Below are positions 56,728 to 64,000 of a stretch of 64,000 bases of DNA, piece after piece (the stretch's first letter is position 1; every line of letters starts with the position of its first letter). Both the position numbers and the translations under genes were made by a program. The notes under the pieces are model-generated. The model was given only the letters and a program-made list of their open reading frames with translations, searched no databases and was not told where the DNA came from. Location of the stretch: positions 252,076,501 through 252,140,500 of the forward strand of contig NC_134137.1 of assembly GCF_033958435.1 (NCBI RefSeq), in the 5' to 3' direction. This DNA is from Carettochelys insculpta. Its lineage: Eukaryota > Chordata > Testudines > Carettochelyidae.

Positions 56728-58380
56728 CTATTTACAAAGATGGGGGGAATATGTACAAAGGAGGGGGGTCTTGGGGGACAACGTCCTCGGCCCCGCACCC
56801 CCTACTGTCCAGCGCCTGGGCGGGGGGCGACCCACCTCTGGGCCGGAGACCCCGTCGAGGCTGGGTGGGGGCCAGGAGAACCAGCAGATAGGGCCGGGCA
56901 GTGTCTGGAGGCCCACAGTCCCCCTCGGCGGCAGGCCCCAGGATGGCTGATGGTGGAGGGATGGCAGGCAGAGCAGCGGGTGGAGTGGTGGGCAGAGCGG
57001 CAGACAGAGCGGCTGGGGGGCCAAGTGCCGCGCGATGTCCTGGAAGGTGCGCATGAAGGCCCCCCAAGCCTCCTGGCACCAGGCCAGTGCTCGCTCCTGG
57101 AGATGGAGCCGCCGCTCCTCCACTTGCAGGCGCTGCTCAGACACCTCCAGCTGACGCCAGAGGGTGGCGAGCAGCTGGGAGTCCGTGGACGCCCGGGGAT
57201 GGCTCCGACGCTGTCAGGCTCCTCCTGGGGCTGGTCCGTGCTCCGCCAAGGGGCTGGCCTGCTGCGATGGCCCCAGTGGGCTGTCCGGGACCACAGACAC
57301 CGCACTGGTGCTCTCCGGGCCCTCCGATGGTGCAGCTGCGGAAGAGGGGGGAAGAAGAGTGGAGACAGTCGTTAGTGTGGGCCCTGACCCGTGGCCCTTG
57401 TCCCCACACCCCTCTGCTGCTGGTTCCCCATCCCCGTCCCCCGGAAATGCTGCTGCTGCTGCTGATGGGTGTCCAACCCTCCCCCCACGGGGGACCCTAG
57501 GTTCCGCTCCCCCCATCCCCAGGGATGGGGCATAGCGCTGTCCTGCTGGGGGGCAGCGGCTGATGGACTCTTCTTAGGGACATGCCACTGCTGTCCTCAG
57601 GGCCATGGCCATCTGGGTGCGTGGACGGCCCTGGTCATGTCCCTTGTCCACGCCCCTTAACCCCAGGGGTGTGCACCAGGCAGGTACATACCTGACGGTC
57701 TGCTCCCACAGTCGGGGGACACCCATCGGACAGATGCCCTGCTGGAGCTGAGGAAGGGGAGGTCTATCAGCAGCTCCCCCATCGCTGGAGGCCTCCTTCT
57801 CCTCCTCTGGTGTCCCAGGGGTGGGCTCCTGGGGGGGCCCCTGGGGTGCAGGGCTGGCCTCCAGGGAGGACTCCGTCTCCAGGGCCTGCTGGGGCTCGTC
57901 GGCCGAGGTGTCAAGGGTGGCCGGGGGGGAGGAGGTGTACCAGGGGCCCAGGAGTTCCCTGAGCTCCCTGTAAAAGGGGCAAGTGGCGGGGGTGGCCCCA
58001 GATCGGCTGGCCATGTCCCAGGCATAACTCTGCTGCAGCTCCTTTACCTTACTCCTGACGTGGTCAGGAGTGCGGGCAGGGTGACCCTGGGCAGCCAGGC
58101 CCTCGGCCAGCCGAGCGAATGCATCCGCGTTCTGCCTCTTGCTCCCCATTACCTGGAGCACCTCCTCCTCGCTCCAGAGCCCCAGCAGGTCCCAGATCTC
58201 GGCCTCCGTCCTCCACTGCCTCTTCCCCCGCTGGCTGGCAGGCTGGGAGCCCTGGGTCCCCTTGGGGGGGGAGTCCTCTGGGTGCTTGGGGGGCTGGCTG
58301 GCTGCCACGGGTGCAGGGTGGTGGGTTGGGGCTCTGGGAGGACATGCAGGCTGGGCACGTGTGTGTGCTGCTGCCTGCAC
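56728..58380 (-). CDS. Harbinger Myb/SANT-like DNA-binding protein gene
   Basis: Exon 1 (58380-57692) is open. It starts MQAAAHTRAQPACPP, passes a proline-rich lead, and reaches a Myb/SANT-like (trihelix-type) domain: RGKRQWRTEAEIWDLLGLW ... VMGSKRQNADAFARLAEGLA ... HVRSKVKELQQSYA. Next come RSGATPATCPFYRELRELLG, a block found after this domain in many Myb/SANT proteins, and an acidic Ser/Pro/Glu part. A GT donor follows TVR at 57690-57691, and a likely acceptor GCAG ends at 57336. The distal part (57144-56728) encodes SEQRLQVEERRLHLQERALA, a probable coiled coil. The reading frame from the acceptor does not join the coiled-coil frame without a shift, so the gene may be broken in exon 2 or use another acceptor. 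The product would bind the element's ends and partner the transposase. Confidence 0.75.
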
Positions 58381-58743
58381 GCGCTCTCAGCTTCCTGCAC
58401 AGGAAATAAGGGGGCGGGGAGCTCTAAGGGGCTGCTGCACGCGGCGACCATAAAGCTCAGGGGCTGGAGAGAGCGTCTCTCAACCCCTCAGCTGTTGGCT
58501 GCCATGGAGGACCCCACTATTTCGATGTTGCGGGACACAGATCGTCTACACACACCCTACTTCGACATTGAATGTCGAAGTAGGGCACTATTCCCATCTC
58601 CCGATGAGGATAGCAACTTCGACGTCTCACCACCTTATGTCGATTTCAACTTCGAAATAGCACTCGGCACGTGTAGACGCGGCGGGCGCTATTTCGAAGT
58701 TGGCACGGCTATTTTGAAATAGCCGGCTAGTGTAGACGCGGCT

Positions 58744-61224
58744 CAGATCTCACAATCTGTGATGTGGTTTGCATGGCTGTGAAACTGATAGGACCCTACA
58801 CATGATTAATGTACAGCAATAAATTGTTAGAGCAAAAGGCTAGTTCATAATCCCTGACCCTTCTGGTGTGATCATATGACAACGAGAACCTAGACTGAAA
58901 TCACACCTCTCTTCACGTACATGACTGAATAGCTACCAGATGGTAATAACTTTCAGTCTCTGCTTAACAGAGTTGGAGTCAAACACCACAGAAAGCAACA
59001 GAAAATTATTGCTTTGCAGATTACTGAGTCCTGGATTCATCCAGATTCCATGCAGGAAAAAGGAAACACACACCACCAGTAAAACAGAGCGAGAACATTA
59101 AGCATCAAATTCTGGCAGGAACAAAGACAGCACAGTTGTCAAAACCAACAAATATTTCACAAACCTAAAAAAGGTGACATTACACGACTGCAGAAGTAGA
59201 TTTTAGAATTAAAGTTAATTATTGTATGTGAGCAGTGTACAGTACAGGAACATATAGAATCAGAGGAAATATTTCCTAAGGCAGCCAACAGGAAGGATGG
59301 GGACTTGAAAGTTCTAATTTCAATTTCTGGCCCTATTGAAGGCTTCCTGTATGACCTTGCATAAGCCTGCAAATCTCTCTGTACTTCATTTCCCCTTCTT
59401 GCCCCCTTCATCTGTCTTTGCTCTTTAGCTCATATACATTTAACGCAATGGATTAAAAATATTACCACAAAATGCAGACAGCCTATCACATCACTGAGCC
59501 CCTACTCTTCTGTTGGGGAAAGATATTGTTCATGCTCATGAGTGTCCCAGATATATGAATCATACCTACTATGGGCTATGTTTTCATGCACCTTTCATAT
59601 TGCCTTTCGGGGAATATCAATCAGAACAAATTCACTTAAAATGTGAATGTTCACCGAAAGTATTGGATGGATTCAACTCCAAGTAGTCCCATTTACTCAG
59701 ATGAGTAAAGCGAACAGGATCTTGCCCTTTGAAAATGCAAAATAAATTTGCAAAATCTGACTATTTTGACCTATTTAGAGAATTGCCACCAGACCCTGAA
59801 CCAGCGCTGTTCTGGTCTCTTATTTTCCAGCTGTAAATACATTCGAATACATTTTACCCACTCTGCTCACACACACAAAACCCACAGTTAGTTGCCCTAA
59901 AAAGCATCTTAATCATTAACAAATCAACATGAGCAACATGCAGTTTAACCTTACATTTACCTTGAAACACAGGCCCAGAGCGGTAACAGTTATGCAACTA
60001 GCATTGACTGCATCAAAGGGAGTGGCTACGCTTAAAATGCTGCGCTGACGCAATTGTGCGGCTTTAGTGATTCCTGAGTCTGAGGGTGAAAGCCAGTTTC
60101 TGTGCATGGATCTGCAGGTGGTGAAGGAGAATGATCCATAGATCTTGTCACAGCTGGGGCAACAAATCTGCATTGTTGAGCCAGGCTGCACCAGCGCATC
60201 GGAGGCCATGTTGGATTTCCTTGTCAGTGTCAGCTTTCTGTGACTGATGGCTGAAGAGGTAAAAGGAAGACTGTGCCACTGTAGTGGTTCAATGAAGATG
60301 CTACCTATCCCAACAGGAAGGCTCCTGTCAGCAAGGGTGGGGCCTTGGGCAGAAGGGCCAGGGCCGGGGTTGTCAGCCTTCAGCGCTGCCTGGACCATGG
60401 CACCACAGCGCTGGGCCCCCCACAACCACAGCCCTTAAGCTCTGCGCCATACTGTGGCAGCAATTTAAAGGGACTGTGGCTCCAGGCACCTTTTGAATTG
60501 CTGGGCCTGGAGGCAGTTGCCCTCTTCCCTGCCCCCTACCTCTTCAGCAGACCTGTCTGTCAGTGTAGTAATCCACCTCCAGGAGAGGCAGTAGCTATGC
60601 TGCTGGGAGAACCCCCACCTCTCCTGCCCCGCAACATAGCACTGTCCACATAGAGAGTTAGGATGGTATAACTGAGGTGCTGTGGGGTGTGAGTTTTGCT
60701 CACCCCTGCGCAATGTAGTTATACTGACATACATTAACTGGGTAAACTGAACCTCAAGGACAAAAACTGACAGACGGAGCGAAAGAGAATCTTCACTGAT
60801 TGGATGTTAACATTTGCATTGAACAGCCTAAAAAGAGAACGTTGCTTTAAATATTCTGTTTAATAAAAATTGGAATGTAGGAAGATTTACTGCAAGTCAC
60901 AATCTTTAATGACATGGTCACATACTATTTTTCCCACAGGACTCCTACCTCATTCATCACACGGTATGGATGGTGCTGACTGAATTACCAGCTGTTCTAG
61001 ATTTTATTTTATCCTCTTTCAGTGTGTGTTCCCAGACTTTATTGACTGCACACTATTCAAATCCTGCTCTGAAGATCAAATTATTAATCTCCTTGTGGGC
61101 TCTCCTGTGGTGCTCATCATTAAAGTATCTGAGCGCTTCACAAATACTGAATATCTCTTAACTCGCCCCTCAGGTGGGGAAGAGAAGGTATTATTGCCCA
61201 TCTACAAGACAGGGAAATTTGAGT
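58744..61224. other. Mostly unannotated stretch with old MIR pieces
   Basis: A MIR-like piece lies at about 59335-59400 (TGTATGACCTTGCATAAGCC, TTCATTTCCCCTTC). Another in reverse lies at about 61130-61220 (AGCGCTTCACAAATACTG, GGTATTATTGCCCATCTACA). Near 60025 there is an end-like GGCTACGCTTAAAATGCTGC piece. On the minus strand at 60190-60060 a CCPSCDKIYGS stretch followed by MHRNWLSPSD suggests a decayed zinc-finger-like tail of a LINE protein, but it is too short to assign. Confidence 0.35.
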
Positions 61225-61454
61225 GTGCCTACACTTAAAATGTGACCGTTTAGAGCTACCTATGCCAATGGGAGAGTCATACCCACCATCAATGCAGATA
61301 ATCCACCTCTGTGAGCTGCCAAGTGAAGACTTCTTCCTTTGACCTAATGCTATCTACACCGGGTATTAGGTACAGCTATCTCTCTCACAGGTGTGGCTTT
61401 TTCACACCCTCAGAGGTGTAGCTATACCAAAGTACATTCCTAGTGTAGATCAGG
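61225..61454. mobile_element. Diverged MITE with GCCTACACTTAAAATG-type end
   Basis: The left end GTGCCTACACTTAAAATGTG and the right end ATTCCTAGTGTAGATCAGG frame about 230 bp. Internal GCTATACCAAAGTACATTCC and GCTATCTACACCGGG blocks match this group of TCTACAC-bearing MITEs. No duplication is visible. Confidence 0.5.
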
Positions 61455-61813
61455 ACTGAGGTACAGAAAGATTAAGGTCAAAAGTTTCCATTACTTGTTT
61501 CGGATGCCCAATTCGACATGCCTAGGACCTGATTTTCAGAGTACTTGGGCTATGTCTACACTAGCCCAGAAGATCTACCCACTCAGAGTCGATCTTCCGA
61601 GGTTCGACTTCATGTGTCTGGTAGTGACGTGCAAACTCAAACTCTCAGGGATTGCAGTCGACCCCTGTACTCCTCACGTGAGGAGTAAGGGAGATCAAGG
61701 GGAGAAACTCTCCTGGTGACCTTCTTCAGTGCAGATGGACAAGTAAGTCAATTGCAGATACATTGATTCTAGCTACACAATTGCCATAGCTAGAATTGCA
61801 TATTTGCAATTGA

Positions 61814-62449
61814 GAACAACAAGAAGCCTTGAAGCACCTTATAGACTAACAGATATTTTGGAGCATAAGCTTTCGTGGGCAAAGACGTGCTTCATCAGAT
61901 GCATGAGTGGGAGGCGGTTTCAGAGGGGTATTTAAAGAGTGGGGTCCCAGTAAAAGGGAGGACCAGAGCTGGCAAGGTCTATTCAGGAAGGTGGAAATGG
62001 CCCAGTATCAATAGCATGTATCAAAAGGGGAAAAACCAAGTCAGATCAGACAGGGGGATATAACCCATTGTCAGAGTCTAATGGGGAGATATGAACACCC
62101 AGGGCAGAGAAGCTGCTTTTGTAAGCTGCCAGCCATTCCCAGTCTCTGTTTAATCCATGCTTAATGCAGTCAAATTTGCAAATAAATTGCAGCTCAGAGA
62201 TTTCTCTCTCCATTTGATTTTTAAAACTTTTTGTTTCAGACCCGTCACCCTTAAATCTGCCACTGAGTGTTCAGGGAGACTGAGGTGTTCCCCCACAGGC
62301 TTCTGTACATTACCATTCCTGATGTCTGATTTATGTCCATTTATTCTTTTACGGAGAGACTGCTCAGTTTGGCCAATGTAAATTGCAGTGGGGCATTGCT
62401 GGCACATGATGGCGTATATTATATTAGTAGATGTGCAGGTAAAGGAGGT
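61814..62449 (-). pseudogene. Inverted Penelope-like 3-prime copy with GIY-YIG endonuclease remnant
   Basis: On the minus strand the frame 62407-62150 encodes MCQQCPTAIYIGQTEQSLRK, then RINGHKSDIRNGN and EHLSLPEHSVADLRVTGLKQ. IYIGQT followed by R-I-N-G-H-K is a GIY-YIG nuclease core, which nicks the target for reverse transcription. The frame ends naturally after about 85 codons. The copy begins partway through the gene (62449), so it lacks the upstream domains. This copy is less damaged than the direct one: it keeps an open frame through the whole GIY-YIG segment. Confidence 0.8.
61850..61905 (-). ncRNA. Hammerhead-ribozyme-like core in the inverted copy
   Basis: Read on the minus strand: CTGATGA (61898-61892), a damaged stem II (GCACGT against GCCCAC), GAAA (61874-61871), then AGCTTATGCTC. 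In the last block AGC and GCT can pair as stem III with C as the expected cleavage residue. Confidence 0.5.
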
Positions 62450-63403
62450 GGACCACTATGCTTATCTACATGCCTCCAGCTTCCATCCAGGGCATACTAC
62501 ACAATCCATTGTTTACAGCCAGGCACTAGGGTACAACCGTATTTGCTCTGATCCATCAGACGGAGGCAAACATCTACAAGACCTTTACCAAGCTTTCCTC
62601 AAACTACAGTACCCACCTAAGGGAGTGAGGAAACAGATTGACAAAGCCAGACAGGTACCCAGAAGCCACCTACTACAAGACAGGCCTCGCAAGAAAAACA
62701 AGAGAACACCACTGACCATCGCATACAGCACCCACCTAAGGCCTCTCCAGTGCATCATCAGTGATCTGCAACCCATCCTGAACAATGATCTTTCACTCTC
62801 ACACACCTTGGGAGGCAGGCCTGTCCTCGCCTACAGACAGCCTGCTAACCTTAAACGAATCCTCACCAGCCACTACAAATCACAAACCAGTGACTCTAGG
62901 CCTGGAACCAGCCCCTGCAACAGTCCTCGCTGCCACCTCTGCTCACATATCTACACCAGTGACATCATCACAGGACCTAACACCAATTAGACCATCAGGG
63001 GCTCCTTTACCTGCACACCTACTAATATAATACATGCCATCATGTGCCAGCAATGCCCCACTGCAATTTACATTGGCCAAACTGGACAGTCTCTCCGTAA
63101 AAGAATAAATGGACATAAATCAGACAACAGGAATGGTAATGTACAGAAGCCTGGGGGGAACACTTCAATTTCCCTGGACACTCAGTGGCAGATTTAAGGG
63201 TGACGGGTCTGAAACAAAAAAATTTTAAAAATCAAATGGAGAGAGAAATCTCTGAGCTGCCATTTATTTGCAAATTTGACTCTGTTACCCATGGATTAAA
63301 CAGAGACTGGAAGCGGCTTGCAGCTTACAAAGGCAGTTTCTCTGCTCTGGGTGCTAATAGCTCCCCATTAGACTCTGACAAAGGCTCACATCCCCCTGTT
63401 TGA
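62450..63403 (+). pseudogene. Direct Penelope-like protein fragment (linker and GIY-YIG), broken
   Basis: Frame 62450-62990 reads YLHASSFHPGHTTQSIVYSQ, RICSDPSDGG, LKLQYPPKGVRKQIDKARQV, NNDLSLSHTLGGRPVLAYRQ and CHLCSHIYTS. These are the conserved blocks between reverse transcriptase and endonuclease in Penelope-like proteins (S-x-HP-H, YSQ-L-x-x-x-RICS, a P-V-L-A-Y-R-x-P-x-N-L block and a C-x-x-C finger). A TAG at 62988-62990 interrupts the frame. It then reopens with MCQQCPTAIYIGQTGQSLRK (about 63044-63103) and shifts near 63150, where the inverted copy has extra bases. Dead, but clearly of this family. Confidence 0.85.
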
Positions 63404-63544
63404 TCTAACTTGTTTTTTCCTCTTTTGATAAGTACTGTTGATACTGGGTCATTTCAACCTCGCTGAATAGACCTTGTCAGCTCTGGCCCTCCCTTTTACT
63501 GGGACCCCACTCTTTAAATACCCCTCTGAAACCACCCCCCCCCA

Positions 63545-63605
63545 CTCACGCATCTGATGAAGCAGGTCTTTGCCCACGAAACCTTATGCTCCAAAATATC
63601 TGTTA
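63545..63605 (+). ncRNA. Hammerhead-ribozyme-like core, mutated
   Basis: CTGATGA (63554-63560), a weakened stem II (GCAGGT against GCCCAC), GAAA (63578-63581), then CCTTATGCTC where better copies have GCTTATGCTC. The G to C change and two mispairs in stem II make this copy probably inactive. Confidence 0.5.
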
Positions 63606-63867
63606 GTCTATAAGGTGCCACAAGACTTCTTGTTGTTCTCAAAGCAACAGACTAACACAGCTACCTCTCTGATACATATCTGCAATTGACTTTCTTTCCC
63701 TAGTGTAGATATAGCCTTAGCTTTCTACACTAGTGTACACATTCAATGAAAAGCTCTAGCTGACTTCAGCTGTAGCTCTCAGAGCTTTGCACTTCTGAAG
63801 ATCATGGCTTAGAATATCATGTCAAGCACACAGAAAATGATGCCTGTGCAATTAATAACCCCATGTG

Positions 63868-63948
63868 AAAAGTATGGTTTAAGTGATGTGCCCAGCATCA
63901 CGTAAGAACTGTTAAATGCCAGGAACTAAGTCCAGTTTTCCAGAGCAT
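63868..63948 (-). repeat. MIR-like SINE fragment
   Basis: GGTTTAAGTGATGTGCCCAGCATCAC followed by a GGAACTAAGTCCAG block is the reverse of a MIR segment. It is short and diverged. Confidence 0.35.
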
Positions 63949-64000
63949 CATTCAACTGCTTTAACCTAGAGACTGCCTTTTCATTTTCTGCCATCCCCTT

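Larger units (their letters stand above)
54757..58743 (+). mobile_element. Second full-length two-gene PIF/Harbinger transposon (3.99 kb), CAG duplication
   Basis: The left terminus is AGCTACGTCTACACTTGG and the right CTAGTGTAGACGCGGCT, flanked by CAG at 54754-54756 and 58744-58746. It has the same order as the element at 29659: subterminal TCGAAATAG motifs, a two-exon transposase (plus), a convergent Myb/SANT-like gene (minus), then the distal GGGGCTGGAGAGAGCGTCTC block. It differs by many substitutions and indels, so the two copies are distinct lineages or older relatives and not a recent duplication. Confidence 0.92.
61814..63674 (+). mobile_element. Head-to-head Penelope-like retroelement (1.86 kb) with 15-bp duplication
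   Basis: It consists of an inverted 3-prime part (61814-62449) joined to a direct 3-prime part (62450-63674). The target CATATTTGCAATTGA (61799-61813) reappears as CATATCTGCAATTGA (63675-63689), one mismatch. Penelope-like elements combine a reverse transcriptase with a GIY-YIG endonuclease and often insert with an inverted or tandem extra copy. Here the reverse transcriptase is missing and only the region before and including GIY-YIG remains. The outermost ends are inverted copies of each other (AACAACAAGAAG ... CTTCTTGTTGTT). Confidence 0.85.
61548..63716 (+). mobile_element. Harbinger-end MITE split by a Penelope-like insertion
   Basis: The left part (61548-61813) starts GGCTATGTCTACACTAGCCC. 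The right part (63690-63716) ends CCTAGTGTAGATATAGCC. The flanks TTG (61545-61547) and TTA (63717-63719) are near-duplicates. The interior ATTGATTCTAGCTACACAAT block links it to the MITEs at 4175 and 12855. The Penelope-like element at 61814-63674 was inserted later. Confidence 0.75.

Noticed and set aside
59916..60425. Minus-strand 169-codon frame with a CCPSCDKIYGS finger-like stretch
   Set aside because: Only one half of a zinc-finger-like pattern is present and the rest has no similarity I recognise. It may be a decayed LINE tail, but it is too weak to annotate.
62150..62407. GIY-YIG frame as a possible host nuclease gene
   Set aside because: It lies in the inverted arm of a Penelope-like element, and the same sequence occurs in the direct arm at 63044.
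1..64000. tRNA, rRNA, snRNA or microRNA genes
   Set aside because: No cloverleaf boxes, conserved snRNA blocks or known microRNA hairpins were recognised. MITE hairpins are explained by their terminal repeats.
1..64000. Endogenous retrovirus or LTR pairs
   Set aside because: No gag, pol or env blocks and no paired long terminal repeats were recognised.

Overview
This is a gene-poor stretch of vertebrate nuclear DNA. It is mostly AT-rich and packed with interspersed repeats, which include CR1 and another LINE, MIR-type SINEs, Penelope-like retroelements, PIF/Harbinger DNA transposons with many MITEs, and Tc1/mariner (pogo/Tigger-like) MITEs. This mix is typical of a sauropsid. The abundant MITEs ending in GGCTACGTCTACAC fit a turtle best, but that is my inference from memory of such repeats and not a proven assignment. 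Nothing bacterial or viral was seen.

The only host coding sequence I can support is one 145-bp exon on the minus strand at 14912-15056. It encodes 48 residues matching the region just upstream of sialylmotif L in ST8SIA1 (GD3 synthase, an alpha-2,8-sialyltransferase), and both splice sites are visible. The gene runs right to left, so most of the window to the right (15057 onward) is probably the large first intron and the sequence to the left is probably the second intron. No other exon was recognised.

The main accessory content is a Harbinger family. Two long copies (29659-34305 and 54757-58743) each carry a two-exon DDE transposase on the plus strand and a convergent Myb/SANT-like gene on the minus strand. 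Every copy of the transposase gene is damaged: two in-frame stops in the first copy and a frameshift in the second. The Myb-like gene is broken in the first copy, while its first exon is open in the second. Shorter internally deleted relatives lie at 2843-3516, 24825-25506 and 52040-52750. Several further MITE families with the same terminal sequence but unrelated interiors (8078-8427, 45893-46270, 20272-20689, 50109-50530, 18327-18750, 12855-13080, 4175-4394, 61548-63716) may have been moved by the same enzyme.

Penelope-like retroelements form the second theme. A 1.86-kb head-to-head copy (61814-63674) with GIY-YIG endonuclease remnants sits inside a MITE, and five short pieces elsewhere (10218, 15424, 19398, 38085, 43168) mostly show an inverted tail followed by a direct tail. 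The best-preserved copies carry a hammerhead-ribozyme-like core. A LINE reverse transcriptase (44787-46450) is split by a palindromic MITE, and a CR1 fragment lies at 25870-26480. The rest is unannotated, mostly intronic sequence with old MIR and MITE fragments.
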